Source: a virus. From it: a stretch of DNA of 58,600 nt. Under the pieces are notes generated by a model that was given only the letters and a program-made list of their open reading frames with translations, did no database searches and had not been told where the DNA came from. Shown here piece after piece: positions 8,729 through 16,946 of this stretch. Each line of letters begins with the position of its first letter. Within the stretch, counting starts at the first letter, position 1. The stretch lies in IMG/VR virus record IMGVR_UViG_3300030104_000844, positions 1 through 58,600 of that record; one strand, given 5' to 3'. The position numbers and the translations under genes were made by a program.

Positions 8729-8940
8729 TATTTAATATAGTTGTACCAAAGTAAGCCTTTTGTCTGTCCATAAGCAGCTTTTACTTTAGATTCCTGACCA
8801 ACAACTTTGCCATCAGAATCTTTAATACATTCACCTGCTTTCACAACTTCAGACCTTGTTGTGTCCTCAACAGAAGGAACAGACATTTTTTGTTTTGCTC
8901 CTTGTGATTTAGGATTTGGATAGTCTTTATTTCTATGCAT
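8728..8940 (-). CDS. Small hypothetical protein next to the portal gene
   Basis: The 70-residue basic protein (MHRNKDYPNPKSQGAKQKMS start) has Gly/Lys-rich loops and an aromatic C-terminus (LLWYNYIK). It starts two bases after the portal stop, so it is surely co-translated with portal. No domain is recognised. Confidence 0.55.
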   Translation of the reverse strand: MHRNKDYPNPKSQGAKQKMSVPSVEDTTRSEVVKAGECIKDSDGKVVGQESKVKAAYGQTKGLLWYNYIK

Positions 8941-8942
8941 AA

Positions 8943-11345
8943 TTATTCTCCATTTGGATTATCATTACTTTCTCGAACTGTTTTGACAAGTTCGGTAAAG
9001 TTCTTATCGGCATCAGATTGAGTCTTAGCCTCTAATTCTTGTAAGTCTACAGCAGCTTTTATTTGTGTTGCTTCTCTTTGAGCATTTATACGTTGCATAT
9101 CTATTTCTTTATCACGTAAATCTTCTTGTTCTTTTTGTGCTAATTGTTCTTTTTCTAATTGTAATTGTTGTTGGAACATCTCCATTTGTGGGTTTTGTTG
9201 TGCCATAGCTTGTGCCTGTGCCATAGCTTGTGCTTGACCTGTAACTTGTTGTGTTGCTTGGGCTGCCATCATCGCTATTTGATTCATAACTTCTGGTGGC
9301 ATAGGTCCGTCCATTGATGGTAACGGTTGACCCATAGCTTGTTCTATTTGTTGTTTATAAAGTATTGCTTGTCTTTCCTGTATATTAGCTCCTATGGTTT
9401 GTGTCGCTACAGGGTTTTGTTGAATCATAGGGTTTTGTAAAAATGCACTATGTGCTGCAATATATGCCTCTTGATTTTGAAAATCATACGCTTTTATAGG
9501 TTCACCTTTCATCGCAGACTGTTGTTCGGATATAGGATCACGTGGCGGTATTTCCTCATCGGGGGGTAATATAGCGTCTATATCTTTAACGTTAAGTGCA
9601 ATATACATTTTACGATAAGCTTCTTTTAAGTTATGTATATCAGGAGCCGCTTGTGCCATCTGTAGTTGTGTTTGTGCTAAAGTAATTCTTTGTGTCATAC
9701 TAAATATGTTAGGGTCGCTAACAGGAATTACATCTACGCTATTATCAAAATCTTCTTTAAAAACATTTTCATTATTACCTTGAACTTGGTAAGGGTACTC
9801 GGGTGGTAAAAATTCACCAAAAACTCTTTTAAGTATTTTAAATTCATTACGTTGTGCGTAATGCAGTCTTTTATGGATAGCAGACATAATTCTTTGTCCT
9901 TTTTCCATAAGAGCTACTGTTGTACCTACGGGTGCTTCACTATTACCGTCTCCTGTTGGATTTTCTACAGTAGAAGCAAACCTTTTTCCTGCATCAACTA
10001 AACCAGCTAACAAAGCGTTTAATGTTCCACTTGGTTCTTTATACGGTAAGGGTAAAAATGCATCTTGTAATCTGCCTCCAGGAGCATCCACATCTCTCCA
10101 CTCTCCAGGTTGTAGAGGATCATCGTGTCTTTGTATATTTAAACCTCTTGATTTAAATCCTGCGGGTAAATTACTAAGTGTGCCTGCGTCAATAAGTTGT
10201 CTAAGTATAGCTGTTACAGATTTAGTTAAACCACCCATCATATGTATTAAACCAAAACCATAAAAACCTAATCCTGGAAGAAATTTGTAATGTGTAAAAT
10301 ATTCTATCTTTTTACGCATAGGATCAGTTTCACTGTAGTTTGGTCTTATAGCTAAAATTTTGCTGTTATCTTTACAAATCGTTACGATATACGGTAATGC
10401 TAGTCCTGTTTCTTCTCCAGCATCATTTACATCTTCATAACCTTCTAAATCTAAATTTACGTGCATTTCCAGTAAAGTATATTCTTCGTCGTTTGCTGTT
10501 CTAGTTATTCCTTGTAACTCATCTATTTTTGAATCAACATCAGTATTATCGTAACCACCTTCAGGGTCCATCATATCCATATCTTTATATAAACCTGATA
10601 TTTGTAACTTTTTCAGGTCATTCGGCGACATATGTATTACGTGTGTAATTCTAGGGGATGTAAGAAGGTCTACAGCGTAATAAGGGACTACTAAATCTTC
10701 AGCTTTTACAAATCTTGCTACTGCACGTCCTACAGCAGGGTCGTAATAAACTTTTTTGAAAGCTGAACCTGATAGTGGAAGATAAAAAAGTAATTGATCC
10801 ATCTCTGGGTCATATTCTTCCATTTTGTAAGTTATTTGATAGTTCATAAAGTTTTTAACTCTATTCGCTTTTTCTAACTTAGCATTATCTGTTACACCTA
10901 AAACTTCTGTATCGACAGGTCCGCCTGCAGGCAACATTTCTTTGTATGCTTGTGCTTGGAACTGGGTTACTGCTTCTGCAAGTATCGGATGGTGTACTCC
11001 TGATGCACCAATAAATGGTTCTGATCTATTGTCGCTGTTAATACCTAATAAATCTAAACCCTCACTATAAGTTCTAAACCAATCGTTACGAGAATCTAAA
11101 TCTTCTTCATAACTTGCTATTAATTCTTGTGCTATAGTATTTAATTCTTTATCGTCTATAACTTCAGCTAAATTTTCTCCAAATTTACCAACATTTAGGT
11201 TTTCTTCGGCTGCACCAATACTAACACTACCGTCTGGGTTGATTGTAAGTTCGGTTTCTTCTAAATTTTCTTCAGGAAGTACTTCTAGTTCTAATTCTTC
11301 TTCAGGTTGAAGTGGTTGGGGTATCGCTTGTTTTTCTATAGCCAT
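8943..11345 (-). CDS. Portal protein
   Basis: This 800-residue protein forms the dodecameric DNA channel of the head. The region 'SRNDWFRTYSEGLDLLGIN' and the following 'PFIGASGVHHPILAEAV' pattern, an 'LPLSGSAFKKVYYDP' segment and a 'GFGLIHMMGGLTKSVTAILR' helix match large marine-phage portals. The last 150 residues are a Gln/Ala/Met-rich coiled coil, longer than usual. The acidic N-terminus is low complexity. It lies directly after the terminase gene, the classical order. Confidence 0.85.
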   Translation of the reverse strand: MAIEKQAIPQPLQPEEELELEVLPEENLEETELTINPDGSVSIGAAEENLNVGKFGENLAEVIDDKELNTIAQELIASYEEDLDSRNDWFRTYSEGLDLLGINSDNRSEPFIGASGVHHPILAEAVTQFQAQAYKEMLPAGGPVDTEVLGVTDNAKLEKANRVKNFMNYQITYKMEEYDPEMDQLLFYLPLSGSAFKKVYYDPAVGRAVARFVKAEDLVVPYYAVDLLTSPRITHVIHMSPNDLKKLQISGLYKDMDMMDPEGGYDNTDVDSKIDELQGITRTANDEEYTLLEMHVNLDLEGYEDVNDAGEETGLALPYIVTICKDNSKILAIRPNYSETDPMRKKIEYFTHYKFLPGLGFYGFGLIHMMGGLTKSVTAILRQLIDAGTLSNLPAGFKSRGLNIQRHDDPLQPGEWRDVDAPGGRLQDAFLPLPYKEPSGTLNALLAGLVDAGKRFASTVENPTGDGNSEAPVGTTVALMEKGQRIMSAIHKRLHYAQRNEFKILKRVFGEFLPPEYPYQVQGNNENVFKEDFDNSVDVIPVSDPNIFSMTQRITLAQTQLQMAQAAPDIHNLKEAYRKMYIALNVKDIDAILPPDEEIPPRDPISEQQSAMKGEPIKAYDFQNQEAYIAAHSAFLQNPMIQQNPVATQTIGANIQERQAILYKQQIEQAMGQPLPSMDGPMPPEVMNQIAMMAAQATQQVTGQAQAMAQAQAMAQQNPQMEMFQQQLQLEKEQLAQKEQEDLRDKEIDMQRINAQREATQIKAAVDLQELEAKTQSDADKNFTELVKTVRESNDNPNGE

Positions 11346-11372
11346 AATTTTAGCAGTATAACCTTTATTTTA

Positions 11373-12887
11373 CTAATAATAAACCCTTTGAGGTGGATAG
11401 TAACTAGGTGTATCCCCCATATCTGTCGAAAGTTGTAAAAATCCACCCTGTCTAAAGCGTGCTAACGCTAAAGTTGTAGCATCGACAAGGTCATCGTGTT
11501 CGCCTCCAGGAAAATCGCTAACTTCTTCCATAAGTTCTTCACCAAAACGGTTATCGGGTACCCAAACACGCCCATCTTGGAAAATTGGTGATACAGAATT
11601 TAATCTTGCTATTTTATCTTGCCCTTTTCCTGGACTAAATGTGTTTACAGGTATACCAATACGTCTTAATTCTTGTATAAGTGGCAATCCTGACCCTTTT
11701 GCTTCAATAATTACGCTATCGGGGGACCAATATTCGTATAAACGTAACGCTTCTTGTTTTAATTCAGGAAAATCAAATCTTTCTTTAATACAATCTATCA
11801 AAATAAGGTGTGCTTCGTCACCATTATAGATTTCTTCCCCTATTTTACCCTCTGGATAAAAAACTCCCCACGTTGTTATAGCTGTAAAGTCAGCTCTTTC
11901 GCTTTTTAAAAACGCAGTATCGTAACTTTGTATCAAATAATCGCAAGTTGGTGGTTTTTCTTGGTCCCAAACCATAAACCAGTCTTTAGGTATGATAGAA
12001 ATACCCTCACCTGTAGGTCTTTGCATGTATTGTGCCGCCCATTTTGATGGACTTACCGACGCTTTTATACTTTCTAACTCATCTTTAGACCAAAAATTAG
12101 ACCAAAGTGGGTTACCGCTAGGTAAAATTGCAGGAAATTCAATAACTTCCCATTGATCTGCACCTTTTTCTTGTGCCATTTTCTTAATTAACCTACCTGT
12201 AAGGTCTTTTTTAGACCAACGGGTCATAACTATTACTATTGCACCTCCAGGCTGTAGTCTTTGTCGAGGTCCTGTCATAAACCATTCGTAAGCTTCGTCT
12301 AATGCTTTATCAGACATGGCGTCTTGTTCGGAGTGCGGGTCATCAATAATAAACAAATCAGCTCCCCTACCCGCCAAAGCACCTCCCGTACCTGCAGCGT
12401 AGTATTCCCCGCCTTTATTTGTTAACCATTTACCCGCACTCCTACTATCTGCTTTTAACTCTGTTTCTGGAAATAAAGTTTTATATTCGTCGCTATCAAT
12501 TAAATCCCTTACTTTCCTACCAAAATTAATTGCAAGGTCAGCGGTGTGGGTTGCCTCGATAATTTTTAATTTTGGGTTTTTACCTAATAAGTAGGCAGGA
12601 AACAAATGTGATGCAAATTCTGATTTGGTGTGTCTAGGCGGCATATTAATTATTAAACGTTTTAATTTACCGTTAGCGATATCATCGAAAGCTTTTGCCA
12701 TTTTTACATGATGGTCGCCGTTTATAAATTCTGCCCATATGCCTTTTACAAAATCCATAAAAGTACTAGTAGCTTTTATTTGATGTTCACGTTTTTCTAG
12801 TTCTTCTAGTAAAAGCGTAAACTCTTTAGCTTCTTGGGTAGTTAGATGAGATACATCTATCTTTTTTAAATCTGTTAATTTAGTCAA
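11373..12887 (-). CDS. terL: Terminase large subunit
   Basis: This 504-residue packaging motor has an ATPase half with a Walker A variant PPRHTKSE (residues 83-90), Walker B LFIIDDP (178-184) and a coupling motif VMTRWS. The nuclease half has QSYDTAF, a second acidic strand (DSVIIEAKGSG) and the final acidic motif HDDLVDATTLAL, the three parts of an RNase H-like site. It cuts concatemers and drives DNA through the portal. It overlaps the upstream gene by eight bases. The small subunit gene is separate, 3 kb away. Confidence 0.92.
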   Translation of the reverse strand: MTKLTDLKKIDVSHLTTQEAKEFTLLLEELEKREHQIKATSTFMDFVKGIWAEFINGDHHVKMAKAFDDIANGKLKRLIINMPPRHTKSEFASHLFPAYLLGKNPKLKIIEATHTADLAINFGRKVRDLIDSDEYKTLFPETELKADSRSAGKWLTNKGGEYYAAGTGGALAGRGADLFIIDDPHSEQDAMSDKALDEAYEWFMTGPRQRLQPGGAIVIVMTRWSKKDLTGRLIKKMAQEKGADQWEVIEFPAILPSGNPLWSNFWSKDELESIKASVSPSKWAAQYMQRPTGEGISIIPKDWFMVWDQEKPPTCDYLIQSYDTAFLKSERADFTAITTWGVFYPEGKIGEEIYNGDEAHLILIDCIKERFDFPELKQEALRLYEYWSPDSVIIEAKGSGLPLIQELRRIGIPVNTFSPGKGQDKIARLNSVSPIFQDGRVWVPDNRFGEELMEEVSDFPGGEHDDLVDATTLALARFRQGGFLQLSTDMGDTPSYYPPQRVYY

Positions 12888-14127
12888 TAGTTTGTAGTAA
12901 TTCCGCTAACGTTGTTTCGTCTAAATCTTTTAATAATTCATCGTAAAGTGAAAGTATCGTGTCGCTTTCAAGTTGTTGTCCGCCTGCATTTGGTTTTCTA
13001 GTTGGAAAACGTATTGCGTCATACCCTGCTTCTCTAAATACATCACCTACAGGTTTATTAATCATTGCAGGAGCCCCTCTTTCTGGGTTTTGTAAAATCA
13101 TATCTAAGGCTCCTCTAGTTCTAGTGTTTAAAGCAACATCATAGGGATTACCTCTTACAGTTACAGCTGCATCTCTAACATCAGTAAGTCGATCAATAAC
13201 TTCTGGTGGTAAATCCATAGTATCTGCAATATTACTAAAGTTAGGTTTTCCTACATATATAGATTTTTGTGGTAAATCTGTTAAAAGTTTATCTACCCTT
13301 TCTTTTGGTCTAGACCTTGCTAATCTTTCAAAAGTTCTATCATTTGCTCCAAACATTGTTAAACGTGGATCAAATTTACTAGTTACTGTATAAATACCGC
13401 CTGTAGATTTACTTAAATTATTTATATCATCTGGTACAAATTTAGGTGTTCTTAATGAAGTTATTCCAGCAGGTCCACCGTGATAAACTCTGCCTAAACC
13501 TGTTTCAAAATCAAAACCTGTAATATCCATACCTTCCCGTGCTCTTCTAGCATAAACGTCACGATTATAATCTTCTAAAAATTTTCTTGTTTGTGCTTGA
13601 CGTTCTTCGACAGATATACGTTTAGGTTCAGGTGAATATTTTTCTTGTATTTTTTCGTAACGTTTTTCTGTTTCTTTTTGTTTTTTAATTTCTGCTTCAG
13701 TTTCGTCTAATTGTTTTTTAATAGAAGTTTTAGCTGTTGGATCATTTTTAAGTATAGGATCAGTATCTAATTCTTTTAATGTTTTTTCTAACCTTGCTTT
13801 TCTAGCAATTAAAAAAGGCGATACTGCTAATTTTGCACCAGTAGTTCCACCTAATGCGTCTAAAGAACCTAAATATTGTCCTAACTTATCGGCTCTAGCT
13901 TCTGCTACTTTTTGACCTATAAAAGGCAAAAAGGATGCAATATTTCCTATTGTTTCCCGTTGAAGCTTTTTATCGCCAACAAGTCCAGGCTCAGTAATAA
14001 ACCTTTGAAACGGTCCAAGACTTTCTAAAGGAACACCAAATTCATTAAACAAACCCTCATTAAGGGAAGTTATAGGTTCTGCTATTGCCGCAGGGGTCTC
14101 TTTTGTTACAGTTGTTTCGTATCTCAT
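12880..14127 (-). CDS. Putative ADP-ribosyltransferase-fold protein
   Basis: The N-terminal 200 residues are hydrophobic/helical, then strongly charged coiled coil. The C-terminal half starts with RVYHGGPAGITSL (around residue 213) followed by GGIYTVTSK, and later has REAGYDAIRFPTRKP and ESDTILSLYD. A YHG motif, a following IYTV strand and a late 'GYDxI...' strand are the outline of phage ART-fold domains that transfer ADP-ribose from NAD to host proteins. The catalytic Glu cannot be fixed by eye. It could be a virion-delivered enzyme like T4 Alt, or a degenerate fold. Overlaps terL by eight bases. Confidence 0.5.
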   Translation of the reverse strand: MRYETTVTKETPAAIAEPITSLNEGLFNEFGVPLESLGPFQRFITEPGLVGDKKLQRETIGNIASFLPFIGQKVAEARADKLGQYLGSLDALGGTTGAKLAVSPFLIARKARLEKTLKELDTDPILKNDPTAKTSIKKQLDETEAEIKKQKETEKRYEKIQEKYSPEPKRISVEERQAQTRKFLEDYNRDVYARRAREGMDITGFDFETGLGRVYHGGPAGITSLRTPKFVPDDINNLSKSTGGIYTVTSKFDPRLTMFGANDRTFERLARSRPKERVDKLLTDLPQKSIYVGKPNFSNIADTMDLPPEVIDRLTDVRDAAVTVRGNPYDVALNTRTRGALDMILQNPERGAPAMINKPVGDVFREAGYDAIRFPTRKPNAGGQQLESDTILSLYDELLKDLDETTLAELLQTID

Positions 14128-14173
14128 TTAAGTAAAGTAGTTTAAACGTTGAATGAGTTTCTTTGTCGGCGGT

Positions 14174-14650
14174 CTAATGGGTATCTTTATCCTTATGCGA
14201 CGCACCGAAATAAAAACTTATTACTGCACTAGCTAATCCTCCTAAATAACCAAGAACTAAATTAATCAGTGCTTCACTGTTTTGTTCTGGTGGTTGTATT
14301 GTAACTAAAAATATATAACCAAGAAAGCCACCTATCATAGCTATACCTATAATACGTGCGGTCCAATCTCTACCAAACTTGGACCGTGCATCTTGTTTAT
14401 CTTGTGTTTCTAATTTAAAAACGTCTACTTGAAGTTCTTGCATTTTAACTTCAAACTCTTTTTCTGCTTTTTTGATCTCTAATAGTTGTTCGGGGGTAGC
14501 GGATTGTATTGCACGTTCTATGGCTTGTTGATTATTATCAACACCTAAAACTTTAGATATAACGCCTGACGCCATACCACCAAGTGGACCACCTAACGCC
14601 GTACCAAGTGTGGGTGCGACGGCTCCAACTATATTTAGTAATTTTTTCAT
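14174..14650 (-). CDS. Holin, three-transmembrane (GTA-type) family
   Basis: The 158-residue protein has an N-terminal hydrophobic segment (VGAVAPTLGTALGGPLGGMAS), a charged helical middle, and two C-terminal membrane segments (IIGIAMIGGFLGYIFLV; NLVLGYLGGLASAVISFYFGAS). The 'LGGPLGG' and 'SFYFGAS' signatures match the family named holin of 3TMs. It would permeabilise the inner membrane for lysis. Unusually it lies next to the terminase genes, 40 kb from the lysozyme gene in this window. Confidence 0.8.
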   Translation of the reverse strand: MKKLLNIVGAVAPTLGTALGGPLGGMASGVISKVLGVDNNQQAIERAIQSATPEQLLEIKKAEKEFEVKMQELQVDVFKLETQDKQDARSKFGRDWTARIIGIAMIGGFLGYIFLVTIQPPEQNSEALINLVLGYLGGLASAVISFYFGASHKDKDTH

Positions 14651-14754
14651 GTATGACTCCTGTTAAATAACTAAAGACATAGCAAAAGTATAATTCATAA
14701 AAATTTTTTTGCAAAATTTTTTTCACTAGGGACTTATTTGTAAAGTAGATAGCA

Positions 14755-14826
14755 TTTTGAGGCTGAAACTAAGGGACGGCGGAGGGCACGGACGGCGGCG
14801 TAGGCTAGGGGGGTATAGGGGGTTAA
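14755..14826. other. G-rich block in the 14651-14842 non-coding gap
   Basis: Most of the window is AT-rich, yet this stretch has many GGCGG, GGG and a GGGGGGTATAGGGGG tract on the plus strand. The gap also holds oligo-A/T tracts around 14695-14730. It lies just downstream of the terminator at 14843. It could be a packaging, replication or quadruplex-forming signal; nothing in the sequence decides this. No gene is seen. Confidence 0.4.
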
Positions 14827-14842
14827 ATAATAGGCACAAAAA

Positions 14843-14866
14843 AAGGGCAAGTATAGACTTGCCCTT
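14843..14866 (-). terminator. Rho-independent terminator
   Basis: A ten-base perfect stem (AAGGGCAAGT/ACTTGCCCTT) with a four-base loop is followed on the minus strand by TTTTTGTG. It lies 23 bases after the stop of the 14890-15294 gene and separates it from the holin and late genes. Confidence 0.85.
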
Positions 14867-14889
14867 GTATGAATAGTAAGTTAATTTAA

Positions 14890-15294
14890 TTAGCTAACAG
14901 TTATAAAACCTTCTTTAACTAATCGTTCTCTATAGTGATTAAACACTCTGCTAGCAGTCTGAACTGTTTTAAAGTTAGAGTGTTTATATACTAAGCTTTC
15001 ACCTGCAACATCACCACCACATAGCTCATCAACAGTAGCCATATGACCATCTATACTAGCTAATGCTTGTATAAAACATTGTGCTTGTTGTGGTAGCAAG
15101 TTAGCGTTAGTTGTGGTTAATAACTTAACTGTAGCGTTAGGTATATAACCTGTCTTAGCTTGAAAGTTAGTATCTATAAGAGCTTTTTTGCTATCAATAT
15201 TATTAATAGCTGATCTTACATCTTTAGCGTTCTGTTTCTTGGTCGCTTTAACCTCAGCACCTTTAGGCGTGCTTACCTTGTTTTCTGTATTCAT
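14890..15294 (-). CDS. Small winged-helix-like protein, paralogue 1
   Basis: The 134-residue protein has a Lys-rich N-terminus, then a domain with LLPQQAQCFIQALASI and the C-terminal motif VQTASRVFNHYRERLVKEGF. The same C-terminal motif occurs in the products of 15613-15912 and 22916-23287 and, weaker, 23707-23928. The pattern of helix-strand with a final 'RLVxEGxIT' hairpin suggests a winged helix, so DNA binding is plausible. It has its own terminator. No family name is known to me. Confidence 0.65.
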   Translation of the reverse strand: MNTENKVSTPKGAEVKATKKQNAKDVRSAINNIDSKKALIDTNFQAKTGYIPNATVKLLTTTNANLLPQQAQCFIQALASIDGHMATVDELCGGDVAGESLVYKHSNFKTVQTASRVFNHYRERLVKEGFITVS

Positions 15295-15420
15295 ATTGTT
15301 AATTATCCTGATATTTAGCTTATTGTCAATAGCTAATGTTAATTAATTTAAGTTATATATTAAGTTAATTAAGTTAATTAAGTTAGCTAACTTAGTTAAT
15401 CCCTCAACATTTTTTAATTT

Positions 15421-15564
15421 CCTGGATTCCTGGATTCCTGGAGCGAACGAACGAACGAAAACACAACGATAGAGCGATTGATAGATAGAGTAGAAGGTAG
15501 AGGTAGAGGAGACGGAGCGAGCGAGCGATAGAGCGATTGATAGAGTAGAGCGATAGACTAGAGT
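15421..15564. repeat. Repeat-rich non-coding block (possible pac or origin)
   Basis: The gap 15295-15612 has no credible gene. It holds three tandem CCTGGATT units (from 15421), (GAAC)n from about 15444, a 17-base direct repeat GATAGAGCGATTGATAG at 15468-15484 and 15527-15543, and GAGCGA tandem units between. An inverted copy of GAGCGATTGA is at 16028-16037, beside the terS stop. On the left, 15350-15395 is a series of TTAATTAAG repeats. Direct repeats beside terS suggest a terminase recognition site; a replication origin is the alternative. Confidence 0.5.
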
Positions 15565-15577
15565 AGAGCATAAAAAA

Positions 15578-15593
15578 GGCGACCGAAGTCGCC
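15578..15593 (-). terminator. Rho-independent terminator with TTCG loop
   Basis: On the minus strand GGCGAC-TTCG-GTCGCC is followed by TTTTTTATG. It lies 19 bases after the 15613-15912 stop. Its loop and closing bases (GACTTCGGTC) are identical to those of the capsid terminator at 5155-5174. Confidence 0.85.
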
Positions 15594-15612
15594 CTTTGTA
15601 ACCAATCAAGAA

Positions 15613-15912
15613 TTAGCTAATTGTAACCAATCCTTCGTCGACTAGTCTAGCTCTGTAATGAGACCAGATGTCCATCGGTGTTTGGACTGTAACCAATCCT
15701 GCTTTTAATAAAGCAGAATCCGTTGAGCCGTCAGTCCCAACTAACTCACCCACTGTAAGACTGTAGTCTTTCGCAGTAAGTAAAGCTTCGATAATTTTCC
15801 CTGCTTGTGCTGGGAATTTACCCGAAGGCGTCGCTACTAATGTAACAACTGCGTTATAATTTACAGCTCCCTTTTGGCTCGCTGCGGTGAAGTTTTTATC
15901 TATCTGTGACAT
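15613..15912 (-). CDS. Small winged-helix-like protein, paralogue 2
   Basis: The 99-residue protein ends VQTPMDIWSHYRARLVDEGL, which aligns almost residue by residue with paralogue 1, and shares the upstream FPAQAGKIIEALLTA helix. It is the simplest family member, without a basic tail. It has its own promoter (15972-16000), a GAGGAGAAAGTT leader and its own terminator, so it is a monocistronic, probably strongly expressed gene. DNA or RNA binding is inferred from the fold pattern only. Confidence 0.68.
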   Translation of the reverse strand: MSQIDKNFTAASQKGAVNYNAVVTLVATPSGKFPAQAGKIIEALLTAKDYSLTVGELVGTDGSTDSALLKAGLVTVQTPMDIWSHYRARLVDEGLVTIS

Positions 15913-15971
15913 AACTTTCTCCTCTCTAGATAATCGGAAGTTAAACCTATAACCCCCTAAATAACAAAGTT

Positions 15972-16000
15972 ATTATGCCTGAGATTGGTACCAAAGTAAA
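15972..16000 (-). promoter_or_regulatory. Sigma70-type promoter of the 15613-15912 gene
   Basis: TTTACT at 15995-16000, a 17-base spacer starting TTGGTACC, and CATAAT at 15972-15977 on the minus strand. It shares the CTTTACTTTGG upstream part with the promoter family of the small-gene region. Confidence 0.6.
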
Positions 16001-16043
16001 GCACTAAGAGATAGCTACGAAAGTCGCTCAATCGCTCCGTCGC

Positions 16044-16571
16044 TCAGTGTTTCTTGGTGAACTCGCCTTCGATAACGTTGTCGGTCTTTTTTGCAATCAA
16101 ATCTTTGAGCCGAGTGAGTATGTCTTCTTTTGACATTAGATCGATTTTTGCAGTCAATATCTCTCTCCTATCGATGTAGAGTCCACCTGCCTTGCCTCGA
16201 TGGACCTCTGCTGTAATGGCAGCGGATATCTGTCCTTGGTCCTTGGCTTCTTCTCGTAGGTCGTGTAGAGTAGAGAGGTGGTTCTCTAGAGAAACTGCTT
16301 CCTTCTCTGAGGCTGCGATTTCCAAGTCTATGAGGTAGTTTCGCACGACTGGGTTATGATTGAGTAGAACGCTTCCCTGTGTCTTAGCACCCTTTCTATC
16401 TTTTGTATATCCTGCTTTAATAGCTGATTCAGTAGCTGTTTGTCCTTTAATATACTCTTTACAGAATCTTTTTTGTTTTGAGTTGAGTGGTTGCCATATC
16501 TTACCGTTTTGATCTACGAAAGCTTTACCGTCTTCGGTTGGCACTAAATTGGTATAAGTCAGTTTTTTCAT
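16044..16571 (-). CDS. terS: Terminase small subunit
   Basis: The DNA-recognition part of the packaging enzyme. The segment LNSKQKRFCKEYIKGQTATE, then SAIKAGYTKD and GSVLLNHNPVVRNYL is the helix-turn-helix signature of the Terminase_2 family, followed by a helical oligomerisation region. Start placed at MKKLTYTN (16571), behind an AGCGAGGTG site; the longer frame to 16592 has no site. It is 3.2 kb upstream of terL with other genes between, which is unusual. Repeat DNA lies on its 3' side. Confidence 0.82.
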   Translation of the reverse strand: MKKLTYTNLVPTEDGKAFVDQNGKIWQPLNSKQKRFCKEYIKGQTATESAIKAGYTKDRKGAKTQGSVLLNHNPVVRNYLIDLEIAASEKEAVSLENHLSTLHDLREEAKDQGQISAAITAEVHRGKAGGLYIDRREILTAKIDLMSKEDILTRLKDLIAKKTDNVIEGEFTKKH

Positions 16572-16752
16572 TATAACACCTCGCTGTAGCAAATGATATT
16601 ACAATATTATTAAAAAAGATAATTTCTAAATTACTTTTCTCGTGCCCTCTAGGTATCTTACCACTCATTTGTAATAACTAATAGCAAATCTATTACTTTC
16701 GTAAATTAAAGAAACACAGTAGCAAAGAGACTTTCAGAACGATTCTATTACT

Positions 16753-16780
16753 ATATTAGAGATATTAGTAGTTTTGTAAA
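16753..16780 (-). promoter_or_regulatory. Candidate promoter of terS, with long AT-rich leader
   Basis: TTTACA at 16775-16780, a 16-base spacer and TAATAT at 16753-16758 on the minus strand. It lacks the GGTAAG spacer end of the early family. The gap 16572-16840 around it is AT-rich and has no gene. Confidence 0.45.
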
Positions 16781-16841
16781 TTTCTTTCATTAAAATTTTT
16801 TATTTTTAAAAACACTAATACGATACATTCAATAATAAAAA

Positions 16842-16862
16842 ACCCCCGCACTAAGCGAGGGT
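16842..16862 (-). terminator. Rho-independent terminator of the 16947-17542 operon
   Basis: ACCCTCGC/GCGGGGGT form an eight-position stem with one A-C mismatch around a five-base loop, followed by TTTTTTATT on the minus strand. It directly follows the structured region 16872-16942. Confidence 0.8.
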
Positions 16863-16871
16863 CTTTGGAGG

Positions 16872-16942
16872 TGGTCAGCTTTTTCTTGCACTCTTCGTTA
16901 CTTAGACTAGTCGCATCTCCTTGTTATCCTAGTTACTGACCA
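16872..16942 (-). ncRNA. tRNA-sized stem-bounded RNA candidate before the terminator
   Basis: TGGTCAG (16872-16878) pairs perfectly with CTGACCA (16936-16942), enclosing 57 bases with a GACTAGTC palindrome (16905-16912). It starts four bases past a stop codon and ends nine bases before a terminator stem, so it would be a defined 3' piece of the transcript. It has no T-loop or cloverleaf, so it is not a tRNA. It may be a stability or processing element. Confidence 0.4.
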
Positions 16943-16946
16943 TGAC

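Noticed and set aside
15343-15609. 88-residue minus-strand frame in the repeat block
   Set aside because: It is a translation of simple tandem repeats (Ser/Leu/Arg and Asn/Leu/Ile runs) between two terminator-linked genes, with no ribosome site and no protein-like composition.
16872-16942. tRNA gene
   Set aside because: Size and closing stem fit, but no T-arm (GGTTCGA-like), no anticodon arm and no D-arm can be drawn. No other tRNA-like sequence was noticed in the window.
14651-16946. CRISPR array
   Set aside because: Repeats here are short, irregular and without uniform spacers, and no cas gene is present.
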